From: CAZGXI01 sp964529715
GTDB taxonomy: Bacteria > Chloroflexota > Anaerolineae > Aggregatilineales > Ch27
NCBI GenBank assembly: GCA_964529715.1
Contig: CAZGXI010000019.1
Location: 1-64,000, forward strand
DNA: 64,000 nucleotides
Direction: 5' to 3'
A model generated the notes under the pieces. That model worked only from the letters and a program-made list of their open reading frames with translations, had not been told where the DNA came from and ran no database searches. The position numbers were made by a program, and so were the translations under genes. Position 1 is the stretch's first letter. Each line of letters opens with the position of its first letter. Below, piece after piece: positions 49,289-58,224 of the stretch.

Positions 49289-50803
49289 ATGGCAAACGAT
49301 CATCCACCCGTTATCCTGGAACTCAAAGACATTTCCAAACACTTCCCCGGCGTGCTGGCCCTGCAAAACATCACTCTGGCCGTGCACGCGGGCGAAGTAC
49401 ATGCGCTGCTCGGCGAAAACGGCGCCGGCAAGTCCACCCTGACCAAGATCATCGCCGGGGTTTATCCGCCCACGTCTGGGCAACTGCTGCTCAACGGCAA
49501 AATGCAGCACTTCCGCTCGCCTTACGACGCCCAGAAGGCGGGCATCGGTGTGCTCTATCAGGAATTCAACCTGCTGCCCGACCTGAGCATTGCAGAAAAC
49601 ATCTTTTTGGGCAGCGAACCTCAGCAACACGGCCTGCCCTTCATCGACTGGAAGCAGATGCGCCAACAAACGGCGGACCTGCTGGCACACATCGGCCTGT
49701 CTGCCGCGCCGGAAACGCCCGTCGGTAAGCTCTCGGTCGCCCAACAGCAAATGGTGGTGCTGGCGAAGGCCCTACACCAGAATGTCTGCCTGATCGTCAT
49801 GGATGAGCCGACAGCCCGGCTGACCGATTATGAAAAAGCGGACCTGTTCCGGGTGATCCAAACGCTCAAACAGGGCGGCGTGGCCGTGTTGTTCATCAGC
49901 CACCGCCTGGAAGAGGTACAGGAAGTCTGTGATCGCGCCACCATTCTGCGAGATGGACATCTGGTCGCCACTGTGAACGTGGCAGAAACACCGCTGGAAG
50001 AAATCACCACGCTGATGTTGGGCCGCCAATTGGCAGAAAAGTTCCCGCGCCGCCTGCATAAGGTGGGCGAGGAAATCATGCGCGTGCAAAGCCTGACGCG
50101 CTACGATGTGTTCGAGGATGTGAGTTTTACCCTGCACGCCGGGGAAATCCTGGGCATTGTGGGGCTGGTCGGGTCCGGGCGGACGGCGCTGCTGCGCGCA
50201 ATCTTCGGCATGGATGCCATCGACGAAGGCCAGGTTTACGTGGAGCGGCGGCTGGTACACATTCAATCGCCGCAAGAGGCCATTGCCTGTGGAATCGGGC
50301 TGCTGACCGAGGACCGGCAGACCCAGGGACTTATTCTGGATATGGCCGTGCAAGAGAACATCACCCTGGCCGAACTCGAACACGGGCTGCCCGGCCCGCT
50401 GATCGACCACGAGGAGGAAGCGGCGCTGGCGGAATACTATATCGACGAACTGGACATCCATACACCAGGGCCGGACTTCAAGGCACTGTATCTTTCCGGC
50501 GGCACGCAGCAGAAAGTGATCCTGGCAAAGTGGCTGGCGACCGGCCCACGCATTCTGCTATGCGACGAACCGACCCAGGGTGTAGACATCGGCGGCAAAG
50601 CCGAAATCTACCGCCTCATGAGTGATCTGGCGAACGGCGGCGTGGGCATCCTGATGGTCAGCGGCGACCTGGCGGAAATCCTGGGCATGTGTGATCGGGT
50701 GCTGGTGTTGCGCGAAGGGCGGATTGTCGGCAGCCTGTCTCGTGACGAGGCCGACGAAGCGACCATTCTGGCCTATGCCGCAGGAGCAGGTGCGCATGGT
50801 TAG
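49289..50803 (+). CDS. CUT2 (RbsA-type) sugar ABC ATPase paired with a regulator-fused permease
   Basis: A 504-residue double ATPase. The first domain has GENGAGKSTLTKIIAGVYPP, LSVAQQQMVVLAKAL and IVMDEPTARLTDYEKAD; the second has GLVGSGRTALLRAIFG, LSGGTQQKVILAKWLA and CDEPTQGVDIGGKAEI. Key residues are intact, so it should hydrolyse ATP. Its end overlaps the start of the permease-GAF-HTH gene by 8 bp. No substrate-binding-protein gene accompanies the pair, so it may share one with the CUT2 importers on the other strand or serve chiefly as a sensor. Confidence 0.92.
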   Translation: MANDHPPVILELKDISKHFPGVLALQNITLAVHAGEVHALLGENGAGKSTLTKIIAGVYPPTSGQLLLNGKMQHFRSPYDAQKAGIGVLYQEFNLLPDLSIAENIFLGSEPQQHGLPFIDWKQMRQQTADLLAHIGLSAAPETPVGKLSVAQQQMVVLAKALHQNVCLIVMDEPTARLTDYEKADLFRVIQTLKQGGVAVLFISHRLEEVQEVCDRATILRDGHLVATVNVAETPLEEITTLMLGRQLAEKFPRRLHKVGEEIMRVQSLTRYDVFEDVSFTLHAGEILGIVGLVGSGRTALLRAIFGMDAIDEGQVYVERRLVHIQSPQEAIACGIGLLTEDRQTQGLILDMAVQENITLAELEHGLPGPLIDHEEEAALAEYYIDELDIHTPGPDFKALYLSGGTQQKVILAKWLATGPRILLCDEPTQGVDIGGKAEIYRLMSDLANGGVGILMVSGDLAEILGMCDRVLVLREGRIVGSLSRDEADEATILAYAAGAGAHG

Positions 50804-52640
50804 GCCCAAGATCGCCCTGCCCTCAGCTCTGCGTGTGCCCGCCAAGCGGGGCATCCGCTACGTCATGCGCCTGAGCAATGGCGGGCTGCTGCTGACCCTC
50901 CTGGTTCTGGTCGTTCTGTTCTCGTTGCTTTCGCGGCACTTCGCCAGTTCTGGCAACATCCTGCTGATCCTGATGCAGATGACCCCGCTGGCGGTGGTGG
51001 TGGCAGGGCAAACCCTGGTCATCATCACCGGCGGCATCGATATGTCCGTCGGCTCGCTGGCCGGACTGACCAGCGTTATCGCTGCCACGCTCATGACGGC
51101 AGAAACCGGCCTGCGCCTGCCGCCGCTACTGGCGATTGCCGTTGCGCTGCTGGTCGCAACCCTGATCGGTTGGGGGCACGGCTGGCTGATCACGCGCGCA
51201 GGACTGTCGCCGTTCGTCGTCACCTTCGGCTCGTACAGCCTGATCCGCGGGCTGGCGCTGGTCTACAGCAACGCCTCGCCTATCCCGATTCCGCATAGCG
51301 CCTTCAATTGGATGTCTACATTGGTAGGAACCATTCTGCCGATCCCGATTGTGGTGATGGTGCTGGTCTTTTTGGGGATGTCGCGCATCTTAAGCAGCAC
51401 CAAGCTGGGCCGCTACGCTTACGCCATCGGCGGCAACGAGACGGTAGCGCGGCTCTCCGGCGTGAATGTCAACCGCTACAAAGCACAGGTCTATGCCATC
51501 AGCGGTTTTCTGGCAGGGCTGTCCGGCATTCTGCTGATGACCCGTATCGAAAGCGGCGCCTACACCAGCGGCGAAGACTACGCTCTGAACTCGATTGCCG
51601 CCGTCATCATTGGCGGGGCGAGCCTGCGCGGCGGCTCCGGCAGCATCTGGGGATCGTTTCTGGGGGTGCTGCTGTTGACGGTGGTCAGCAACGGCCTAGG
51701 GGTGCTCAACGTCTCGTCTCTGTGGAACGCCGCCGTGATCGGGGGGTTGATCCTGGTAGCAGCCCTGATGGACGTCAAACGCCGCCAGGCCCAAAATACA
51801 CCCACCACCGTTCGCGCCGAACGCCCGCGCGACAGCGAGAGCGACTCCTATCTTTCTCAACTCTATGCGAATCTACGTGAGACCATCGTCAGCCGCCTGG
51901 CCTGTCAGGACATGCGGCTCTATCTGGTGGACCGCGAAACCGGCGACCTGATCCAGCAGGGCGCAGCGGTCAATGACCGGATGATCATCACTGAGCAGCG
52001 ACACCTGGCCCGGCAGGTCAGTCAGCGAGCATTGCCCTTGTGGATCGATGACCTTGACCGCGAACCGTCCCTCACCGTCGAGCGGATCAGGCCCAACCTG
52101 CGATCGATCATCGCCGTGCCACTGATCCGGGCCAAGCGCGTGGTCGGCGTGCTGGAACTGCAAAGCCCCTACAGCGGCGTCTTCAGCGATCAGACCGCCA
52201 ACCAACTGCTGGAACTGACCCGCCCGATCATCCCGGCGCTAGAAAAAGCCTGGCTGCTGGAAAGCGGCTGGTTGCTCCACGCCACGCGAGATACACTGCG
52301 CCATCTGTGGGACGAGGTTTATTTGGGCAAAAGTCCGCTGACGACCTGGGCCTACACCACCGATGGGTCAAACAACCACGTCAACCCGGCGACGCGGGGC
52401 AAAGAGATGCAACGTTTCCTGCTGGATGCCATCGAGGCAATCCGCAGCAAAGAGGGCGAAGGACTGTCCCGCGCCGGGCGACGCTACCAGGTACTCTACC
52501 AGACTTACGTAGAAGGCCTGACAGTGGACGAAATCACCGACAAGCTGAGCATCAGCCGCCGCCAATACTTCTACGACCTGAAAGATGCCGTAGAAGCCAT
52601 CGTGCACATCATTGTCAACCAGTCTTCCACACCAACATAG
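50796..52640 (+). CDS. RbsC-type permease fused to GAF and helix-turn-helix domains
   Basis: A 614-residue fusion. Residues 20-328 are a full CUT2 permease (VAGQTLVIITGGIDMSVGSL, GWLITRAGLSPFVVTFGSYS, YAIGGNETVARLSGVNVNRY, VIIGGASLRGGSGSIWGSFL). After a hydrophilic linker (DVKRRQAQNTP), residues 352-487 resemble a GAF domain (MRLYLVDRETGDLIQQGAAV, RSIIAVPLIRAKRVVGVLEL, SDQTANQLLELTRPIIPALE). Residues 563-607 look like a sigma-region-4/LuxR-like HTH (YVEGLTVDEITDKLSISRRQ followed by YFYDLKDAVEAI). A normal permease ends near residue 325. ATG 50796 is chosen behind CAGGAGCAG. No stop or frame break separates the parts. A transporter that directly signals to DNA, perhaps at the divergent araB promoter, is the inferred role. 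Confidence 0.88.
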   Translation: MVRPKIALPSALRVPAKRGIRYVMRLSNGGLLLTLLVLVVLFSLLSRHFASSGNILLILMQMTPLAVVVAGQTLVIITGGIDMSVGSLAGLTSVIAATLMTAETGLRLPPLLAIAVALLVATLIGWGHGWLITRAGLSPFVVTFGSYSLIRGLALVYSNASPIPIPHSAFNWMSTLVGTILPIPIVVMVLVFLGMSRILSSTKLGRYAYAIGGNETVARLSGVNVNRYKAQVYAISGFLAGLSGILLMTRIESGAYTSGEDYALNSIAAVIIGGASLRGGSGSIWGSFLGVLLLTVVSNGLGVLNVSSLWNAAVIGGLILVAALMDVKRRQAQNTPTTVRAERPRDSESDSYLSQLYANLRETIVSRLACQDMRLYLVDRETGDLIQQGAAVNDRMIITEQRHLARQVSQRALPLWIDDLDREPSLTVERIRPNLRSIIAVPLIRAKRVVGVLELQSPYSGVFSDQTANQLLELTRPIIPALEKAWLLESGWLLHATRDTLRHLWDEVYLGKSPLTTWAYTTDGSNNHVNPATRGKEMQRFLLDAIEAIRSKEGEGLSRAGRRYQVLYQTYVEGLTVDEITDKLSISRRQYFYDLKDAVEAIVHIIVNQSSTPT

Positions 52641-52653
52641 AATTAAGCCGGGC

Positions 52654-52675
52654 AGTCCTGATCTTATGCAGGACT
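52654..52675. terminator. weak hairpin between convergent genes
   Basis: Arms AGTCCTG (52654-52660) and CAGGACT (52669-52675) with an 8-nt loop lie after the permease fusion and overlap the last codons of the convergent dehydrogenase. There is no clear U-tract. Confidence 0.4.
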
Positions 52676-53734
52676 CGCACTCACATCCACGATGATCTTG
52701 TGGACACCTTCCACATAGTCGGCGTTCATGGCAAACGCCCGCCCTGCCTCCCGCAGCGGCAGACGGTGAGAAATCAGGTCTTCCAGATCGACAACGCCCG
52801 GACCTTGCAGCGCCAGGTGAATGGCACGCGGATAGACATGCTTCATGCGGCGGGCCAGCATCAGCGTAAGGCCCTTGCGCCGCGCAACCGAATGGCGCAT
52901 CAACAGGCGATCTTCCGAAGGAATGCCCACCAGCACCACGCGCCCACCCAAGCGGGCCATCTCCGCCGACCAGGCGACCGATTCATCTGCCCAGGCCGCC
53001 TCGAAGACCACGTCCACGCCCCGCCCTGCAGTACGCTCCTGAATAATGTCGATGGGGCTGCCTTCATCTAGCGTCCAGGCTTCGCTGGCCCCCCAAACGC
53101 CTGCTTTGTGCTTACGCCAGGGAAAACGGTCAAAGGCGTAGATCGGGTCTGCGCCAGAAAGCCGCGCCAGCCGGATAATCGACAGGCCAATTGGCCCGCA
53201 GCCCAACACAGCCACACTGCGTGCGACCTTCAGTTTGCCCAGATCGACGGCATGCAAGCCAACCCCCAACGGCTCTAACAGCGCGCCCTCGGCATCGCTG
53301 AGCGCGTCGGGCAGCGGAAAGCAGTTCCGCGCCGCGCAATTCATCCGTTCCTGAAGCGCGCCGTCATCGGGCCACAGGCCGTGAAAGTGCAGACGGCGAC
53401 ACAGATTGGGATGCCCCGCCTCACACATTTCGCAGTGGTAACACGGCGTAGCGGGGTCAACCGCCACGCGCTGCCCGATACGCAGCGGCTGATCCAGGCC
53501 GTCATGCGCATCCGGGCCGACGGCGACGACGACCCCGGCGAACTCGTGGCCCAGCACCAGTGGCGACTCGACGCGCGTATCGCCGATACGACCATCGGCA
53601 TAGGTATGCAAGTCCGAACCGCAGATGCCTACTGCGGTCACGGCCAGCGTCACGTGGCCGGGAGCCGGCGGCGGGGGTTCGGGAACGTTGTCGATGCGCA
53701 CATCGCGCGGGCCGTACAGTCGCGCAGCAAGCAT
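52664..53734 (-). CDS. zinc-dependent medium-chain alcohol/polyol dehydrogenase
   Basis: A 356-residue MDR-family NAD(P)-dependent dehydrogenase of sorbitol/threonine dehydrogenase type. The catalytic zinc motif is VGICGSDLHTY with LVLGHEFAGVVVAVG. The structural zinc has four Cys in CYHCEMCEAGHPNLC. The coenzyme fold is VAVLGCGPIGLSIIRLARLSG. GALLEPLGVGLHAVDLG includes the Glu near the catalytic site. It stands alone, convergent with the permease fusion. Polyol or sugar-alcohol oxidation fits the surrounding sugar genes, but the substrate is not specified by sequence. Confidence 0.9.
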   Translation of the reverse strand: MLAARLYGPRDVRIDNVPEPPPPAPGHVTLAVTAVGICGSDLHTYADGRIGDTRVESPLVLGHEFAGVVVAVGPDAHDGLDQPLRIGQRVAVDPATPCYHCEMCEAGHPNLCRRLHFHGLWPDDGALQERMNCAARNCFPLPDALSDAEGALLEPLGVGLHAVDLGKLKVARSVAVLGCGPIGLSIIRLARLSGADPIYAFDRFPWRKHKAGVWGASEAWTLDEGSPIDIIQERTAGRGVDVVFEAAWADESVAWSAEMARLGGRVVLVGIPSEDRLLMRHSVARRKGLTLMLARRMKHVYPRAIHLALQGPGVVDLEDLISHRLPLREAGRAFAMNADYVEGVHKIIVDVSASPA

Positions 53735-53758
53735 GGCATTTTTCCTCTCAGTCAGAAA

Positions 53759-53790
53759 GGCAGGGATACAGGGCGGGCCGTATCCCTGCC
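53759..53790. other. stem-loop between dehydrogenase and SH3-repeat genes
   Basis: Perfect 11-bp arms GGCAGGGATAC (53759-53769) and GTATCCCTGCC (53780-53790) with a 10-nt loop. It lies between the SH3-repeat gene stop and the dehydrogenase start on the minus strand. A terminator function for the SH3 gene is plausible although the U-tract is weak. Confidence 0.55.
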
Positions 53791-53801
53791 TATCGGCAAG
53801 A

Positions 53802-55232
53802 CTACTGGATAGTCACGGCGCAATCGTAGCGGTACTCGCCTGCCGGATAAACGCGATCGATAGTCTGATGCTGGCGCGAGAGGTTCATCTGCAAATAGAC
53901 GTAGTGCAGACCCGGCGGCAGCGGCCCCAGATCGATGGCATAGCCGCCTGCCCACCAGTTCGCTGCCAGATCGGCTACCGTCGGCGGGATTTCGCTGGCA
54001 GAAGTAACGGGCATCTGAACGGCATTCACCCACAGGAACACATCGTCGTCCCGATACCAGGCCTCGATCTCGTCCCTGCCGACCACCGTTAGCGGTAGGT
54101 ACAGACGCACGGGCCGTCCGCCGCTTTGCACCGTCACCGGTGTGCTGGTCGCGCCGCAAAGCTGAACCATCAAGGTGTCCGGCGGAATCGGGACCGGCGT
54201 CGCGCCGGGGATAAAGACGCCCTGTCCGCCTACTGCACCAGGGAACGGCAGCGGCTCCGACGGCGTGGGCGTCAACGTTGGGATCGGAGTTGCAGTTGGC
54301 AACGGCGTCCCTTCGACCAGGGCAGTCGGAACAGCCGTCGGGGTGATCTGGCCGGGGATAGGCATCACCACGTCGATCCGATTCGGCACGGCGAACACGT
54401 CGCCCTGCACACGGACACAATTCGTATCCGCCACCCAACCCATCGCGCCGTCGCTTGTGCGCTGGATCAGCAGCCAGGCAGCAGCCCGGTCACGCCCCAA
54501 CACCGTCAGCTCATCGCCCGACTGAAGGACGATCAGCCGTGCAGCACTGGTGCTGGGCGCGCTGCGCACATACTGCGGGCAAACAATAGACGCGGTTGGT
54601 GGCACGCCTGCCGTCGCCTGTGCCTGTACGTTCGGCGCGACGGGCGCGGGCATCTCGACGTTCGCCACCGGCAGGTTCACCGTGTCGCCGTAGAGGTAGA
54701 CACATTCGCCATAATACAGCCAGCCCATCAGGGAGTCGTCCTGGCTCTGGATGAGCAACCACGTCTCCGTCTCGTCCCGACCAAGAACCTCCATCACACC
54801 GACCATGTCCGGATCGGTGATGTACACCAGCCGCGCTGCACCCGTGCGCGGCGCGCTGTAGAGGTATTGCTCGCAACTCAACGTGGCAACCTGTGGTCCG
54901 GTATAAGGTGCCGGTGCCGTCCAGGGAGTAGCCCACTTATTGCCCTGCACCTCGATACAGCCGGTATCGGCCACCCAACCAGCCTGCCCATTCGAGCGCA
55001 CCGCCACAAGCCAGTAACCGTCCTGGCTGCGCCCGCTGATCAGCAGGGTCGGCTCACCCGCGCGCAGCAAAGCCAGCGGCGTGGAGGTGTCGTCCGGCTG
55101 GCTGCGCATGTACTGGTCACACAGCACATAGGCAATCGGCAGGTCGCCCTGCGCCTGCACCAGCGATGCCGGCAGTTGCAGCGCCACGCTCAGCAGCGCC
55201 AGCAAGATCATCAAACGGGGTAACGTCTTCAT
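53802..55232 (-). CDS. secreted protein with three SH3-like repeats
   Basis: A 476-residue exported protein of unknown role. The signal peptide is MKTLPRLMILLALLSVALQL, with cleavage near VQAQ. Three bacterial SH3-like repeats of about 65 residues each start with a CxQY motif (LCDQYMRSQP, LSCEQYLYSAP, IVCPQYVRSAP) and end in Gly-Trp plus Cys (GWVADTGC, GWLYYGEC, GWVADTNC), suggesting one disulfide per repeat. A Pro/Thr-rich linker (TPLPTATPIPTLTPTPSEP) leads to a C-terminal domain ending PPGLHYVYLQMNL and PAGEYRYDCAV. The neighbour at 55361 has the same architecture. ATG 55232 follows GAGGAAAT. Cell-surface or wall binding is a guess. Confidence 0.8.
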   Translation of the reverse strand: MKTLPRLMILLALLSVALQLPASLVQAQGDLPIAYVLCDQYMRSQPDDTSTPLALLRAGEPTLLISGRSQDGYWLVAVRSNGQAGWVADTGCIEVQGNKWATPWTAPAPYTGPQVATLSCEQYLYSAPRTGAARLVYITDPDMVGVMEVLGRDETETWLLIQSQDDSLMGWLYYGECVYLYGDTVNLPVANVEMPAPVAPNVQAQATAGVPPTASIVCPQYVRSAPSTSAARLIVLQSGDELTVLGRDRAAAWLLIQRTSDGAMGWVADTNCVRVQGDVFAVPNRIDVVMPIPGQITPTAVPTALVEGTPLPTATPIPTLTPTPSEPLPFPGAVGGQGVFIPGATPVPIPPDTLMVQLCGATSTPVTVQSGGRPVRLYLPLTVVGRDEIEAWYRDDDVFLWVNAVQMPVTSASEIPPTVADLAANWWAGGYAIDLGPLPPGLHYVYLQMNLSRQHQTIDRVYPAGEYRYDCAVTIQ

Positions 55233-55360
55233 TGTGCATTTCCTCACCAGGCATAACCATGTTTGCGCCCCAACCCAGGGGCGCTTTATTTTATCCATAA
55301 CCTACCAGATTGGGCACAACAGAAAATCAACGCCTGCCTGACTTCTGGCTGCTGCGAACC

Positions 55361-56761
55361 TCACTCCACGCTGAATGTGCAGGTGAAGACGTAGCCCCCA
55401 GCAGGATAATCGGCGCGGCCCGTTGAGAGCGCCCGCCCAAGCTGCATGTCCCAGTGAATCTGGTATAGGCCCGGCGGCAGTTCGCCCAGTGGATAGAAAT
55501 AACCTGCTACCCATGTGCCGGGATCAAGGCCCGGCACAGCCTGGCTGGTCAGGTGCGCCTGAATGTCAGGCAGCGGATTTCCGTTCAGCAGGGCATTGCT
55601 GCGCTGCGCGGCAAGCCAGTCATTCGCCAGGGCCTCGTCGGTCGTCACCCAGGGTAACGTCAGAGTGATCCCCGACCCGGCTCGCACGCGGATACCCCCC
55701 GTCGCGTCGCAGTTGACGTTGACATCCACAGCCTGCCCCGGCCCACCGACCAGGTCAACAGGAAGAGCCGTCGGCTGTTCGGGCGCAGCAACCGGGGGCG
55801 TCTGTGGCTGAAGCGGCGCAGAGACCCCTTCCACAACGAACTGGCCCAACGGCGGAATCTCGGTGATGATCACCGGATCACCGACGGCGGTGATGTTCGT
55901 GATCTCCGACGAAGGGACAAACGCCACACCGTTGACCGCTGACGGCGGCGGGTATGGCGCGGCCATAATGTCGCCATAGATCACCAGGCAATCGCCGTTA
56001 TAGACCCAACCGATGCGCCCATCCGCCGACACCACCAGGAACCAGTTGGCGTACACGTCGCGCCCAACGACAGCCAGTCTGCCTGTATCGGCCCGGAACG
56101 TAGTCAGCGGGATGGCATCGTTATCCGGCTCCAAGCGGGCAACCTGTGCACAGACGATCTCCGCCACCACCGGCCCCCGATACACCACACGCACGACGGG
56201 CGCGTCCCGCACCGTTCCACGCATGGCAAGGCAGCCGGTAAACACCATCCAGCCGGCCTGCCCATTGGCCCGCCGGACGTAAAGCCATTCGGCCAATACA
56301 TCTCGCCCGATTACACTCAGGGTCGGCTCACCGGGCTGCAAAATGGCTAACGGTTCGGCATTCGGTCGCGGCTGGCTGCGCAAGTATTGAGCACACACGA
56401 GATCGGCCACCGGCGGACCATCATAGCCGGTTGCGCCGGCCATCTCCGGCAGTTGGGATAACCTGCCAAAGATCAGCAGGCAGTCGCCGTCGTACATCCA
56501 GCCGCGCAGCCCGGTAGACGGCTGTTCAATCAACACCCAGAGGCCATCCTGCCGCCAGCGGACGCTGGGGTTCAATGCCAGCACGAACAGCGTTTCTGGT
56601 TGCGAATCGATCCGACCGAGGATCGCGCCGTCTTCAGAGGGCGCATCCCGCACATACTGCGAACAAATCACACGGGCAGTTGGCCTTTCGCCCTGGGCGA
56701 CAGCGATCCCCACAGGCACGGCCAGAATCACCACCAGGGCAAGCCGGATCAGCAGCTTCAT
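55361..56761 (-). CDS. secreted protein with three SH3-like repeats, paralogue
   Basis: A 466-residue paralogue of the protein at 53802. The signal peptide is MKLLIRLALVVILAVPVGIA, with cleavage near VAQG. Repeats begin VICSQYVRDAP, LVCAQYLRSQP and IVCAQVARLEP and end GWMYDGDC, GWMVFTGC and GWVYNGDC. The C-terminal domain ends PPGLYQIHWDMQLG and PAGGYVFTCTFSVE, homologous to its neighbour. There is a Pro-rich linker (QPQTPPVAAPEQPTALP). ATG 56761 follows GGAGGG. It lies 23 bp after the esterase lipoprotein gene on the same strand, so these three extracellular genes probably form one unit. Confidence 0.8.
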   Translation of the reverse strand: MKLLIRLALVVILAVPVGIAVAQGERPTARVICSQYVRDAPSEDGAILGRIDSQPETLFVLALNPSVRWRQDGLWVLIEQPSTGLRGWMYDGDCLLIFGRLSQLPEMAGATGYDGPPVADLVCAQYLRSQPRPNAEPLAILQPGEPTLSVIGRDVLAEWLYVRRANGQAGWMVFTGCLAMRGTVRDAPVVRVVYRGPVVAEIVCAQVARLEPDNDAIPLTTFRADTGRLAVVGRDVYANWFLVVSADGRIGWVYNGDCLVIYGDIMAAPYPPPSAVNGVAFVPSSEITNITAVGDPVIITEIPPLGQFVVEGVSAPLQPQTPPVAAPEQPTALPVDLVGGPGQAVDVNVNCDATGGIRVRAGSGITLTLPWVTTDEALANDWLAAQRSNALLNGNPLPDIQAHLTSQAVPGLDPGTWVAGYFYPLGELPPGLYQIHWDMQLGRALSTGRADYPAGGYVFTCTFSVE

Positions 56762-56784
56762 CGCGCCCTCCACAGGCTTTTTCC

Positions 56785-57786
56785 CTACGGACTCGGCTCC
56801 AGGCAGCTTGGAAGCTGGCCTGTGTCGCGCGGCCAGCCACCCTGCGCTGGGCCACCGTAAAAGGTCAGGTAATCGGCAACGTGCGCCCGCCAGTAAGCAT
56901 CACTGTGATCACCCAGTGGATTGATAACATATTCGTGCGGTACGGACCGCTGGCTCAGGCGCGTGCTCAGCAGTTCGACTTCAGGCCGCACCAGGTCATT
57001 TGCCCCGTTATCCAGGTAGATACGCAATGTCTGCTGGATAAAGGGCGCATTCAAGGCCAGGTCGAGCGGATTGAAATCGGCATCTACGTCCTCACTCAGC
57101 GCAGGACTGTGCCCGCCGACGGCGCTAAAGATCTCCGGGTGACGCATAGCGATACTGAGCGCCCAAAAGCCGCCTCGGCTGATCCCGCCGATAGCGCGAT
57201 GTTCGCGGTTTGTCCAGGTACAGAAGTCGTATTCAATGCGCGGGATCAGTTCTTCCAACAGGTATGTTTCCAGCGAAGGACCGGGCGGGAACAGGTCCTC
57301 GGCAAGCAATTGCGCGCCATAGGGCATCACCAGGATCATCGGCGGGTACAGGTTCAGCGCCAGGCCGCGATCCAGCGTTTCGACAATACCCACATCCTGC
57401 CAGTGGGTGTCGTCGTTAGCAGCCCCATGCAGCAGGTACACGACTGGATAGCGTCGCTGTGTTTCAAAATAACACGGCGGCACATAAACCCGGTACGGCA
57501 TATTACGCCCGGCAATCTCGCTGTCGAATTCATCAAAGACGATCACCTGGCCCGCCGTGTCTCCACACAGCATGGGGGTGGGGGTGTCGGAGGGCGTCGG
57601 CGTGATCGTGGCGTTCGGCGTCAGCGTCGGCGTCGGGGTGCGCGTGCTGGTTGGCCCAGGGCTGGCCGTGGCGGTCACGATAATGATTTGCGGCGTGGGT
57701 GTGGGAACCAGCGGCTCGCAGGCCGACACGAACGCCAGACCGACCAACAGCAGGATCAACAACCGTTGTGGAATATATGCGTTCAT
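56785..57786 (-). CDS. lipoprotein esterase (enterochelin-esterase-like alpha/beta hydrolase)
   Basis: A 333-residue membrane-anchored hydrolase. The lipobox is LAFVSAC near residue 20, followed by a Pro/Thr linker (TPTPTLTPNATITPTPSDTP). The hydrolase domain (putative esterase, Fes/esterase D group) has PYRVYVPPCYFETQRRYPVV, YLLHGAANDDTHW and the nucleophile elbow GGISRGGFWAL (GISRG). A His in LGDHSDAYW probably completes the triad. The Met at 57786 is chosen as it places the lipobox correctly; frame-open codons up to 58146 overlap the divergent gene. On the minus strand TATAAT lies 7 bp before this ATG, so leaderless expression is possible. The substrate may be a polysaccharide ester. Confidence 0.82.
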   Translation of the reverse strand: MNAYIPQRLLILLLVGLAFVSACEPLVPTPTPQIIIVTATASPGPTSTRTPTPTLTPNATITPTPSDTPTPMLCGDTAGQVIVFDEFDSEIAGRNMPYRVYVPPCYFETQRRYPVVYLLHGAANDDTHWQDVGIVETLDRGLALNLYPPMILVMPYGAQLLAEDLFPPGPSLETYLLEELIPRIEYDFCTWTNREHRAIGGISRGGFWALSIAMRHPEIFSAVGGHSPALSEDVDADFNPLDLALNAPFIQQTLRIYLDNGANDLVRPEVELLSTRLSQRSVPHEYVINPLGDHSDAYWRAHVADYLTFYGGPAQGGWPRDTGQLPSCLEPSP

Positions 57787-58005
57787 GGCAGGCATTATAG
57801 CATTGGCCGGAAAGGAGGCGCTATCAGCGCGCAACAGCGACGCTTCTGATGTGGGAACTTTTAGCCCCTGGATGGGGTCTAACAGACTGAAAAGAAAGCC
57901 CGACACCAGGCAAGCGTCGCCCGACCGCCGTTGAAGCGTCAGGCAGGCCGGGGCGAAACCGCCTATCGTTAAAGAGACGAAACCACAGTCTAAAGGAGTC
58001 GCCCC

Positions 58006-58224
58006 GTGAAACCCACCCGATGCGCGATCTGCCCGACCTGTGAGCGGCGCGGGCGCTTCCAGGCCGCCGGGGAACAGCACTGGCCTGATGAAGTCGCCGA
58101 GGCGCACGGTGTGCCGGCAACGATCACCCTGTGGACCTGCCCACACTGCGGGACGACGATCAGCGAGCTGGACCTGCGGCCCTTTTTCGGCCCCCGGCGC
58201 AGGCGGGCTACTTCTCCAGGATAA
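58006..58224 (+). CDS. small zinc-ribbon protein
   Basis: A 72-residue protein with two Cys pairs, CAICPTC near the start and CPHC at the middle, fitting one zinc site. The rest is not recognised; it ends in an Arg-rich tail. GTG 58006 is preceded by AAAGGAG at a 7-bp distance, which supports real translation. It is convergent with, and overlaps by 17 bp, the M24-family gene. The divergent space to the esterase (57787-58005) shows no clear plus-strand promoter. Function unknown. Confidence 0.6.
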   Translation: MKPTRCAICPTCERRGRFQAAGEQHWPDEVAEAHGVPATITLWTCPHCGTTISELDLRPFFGPRRRRATSPG

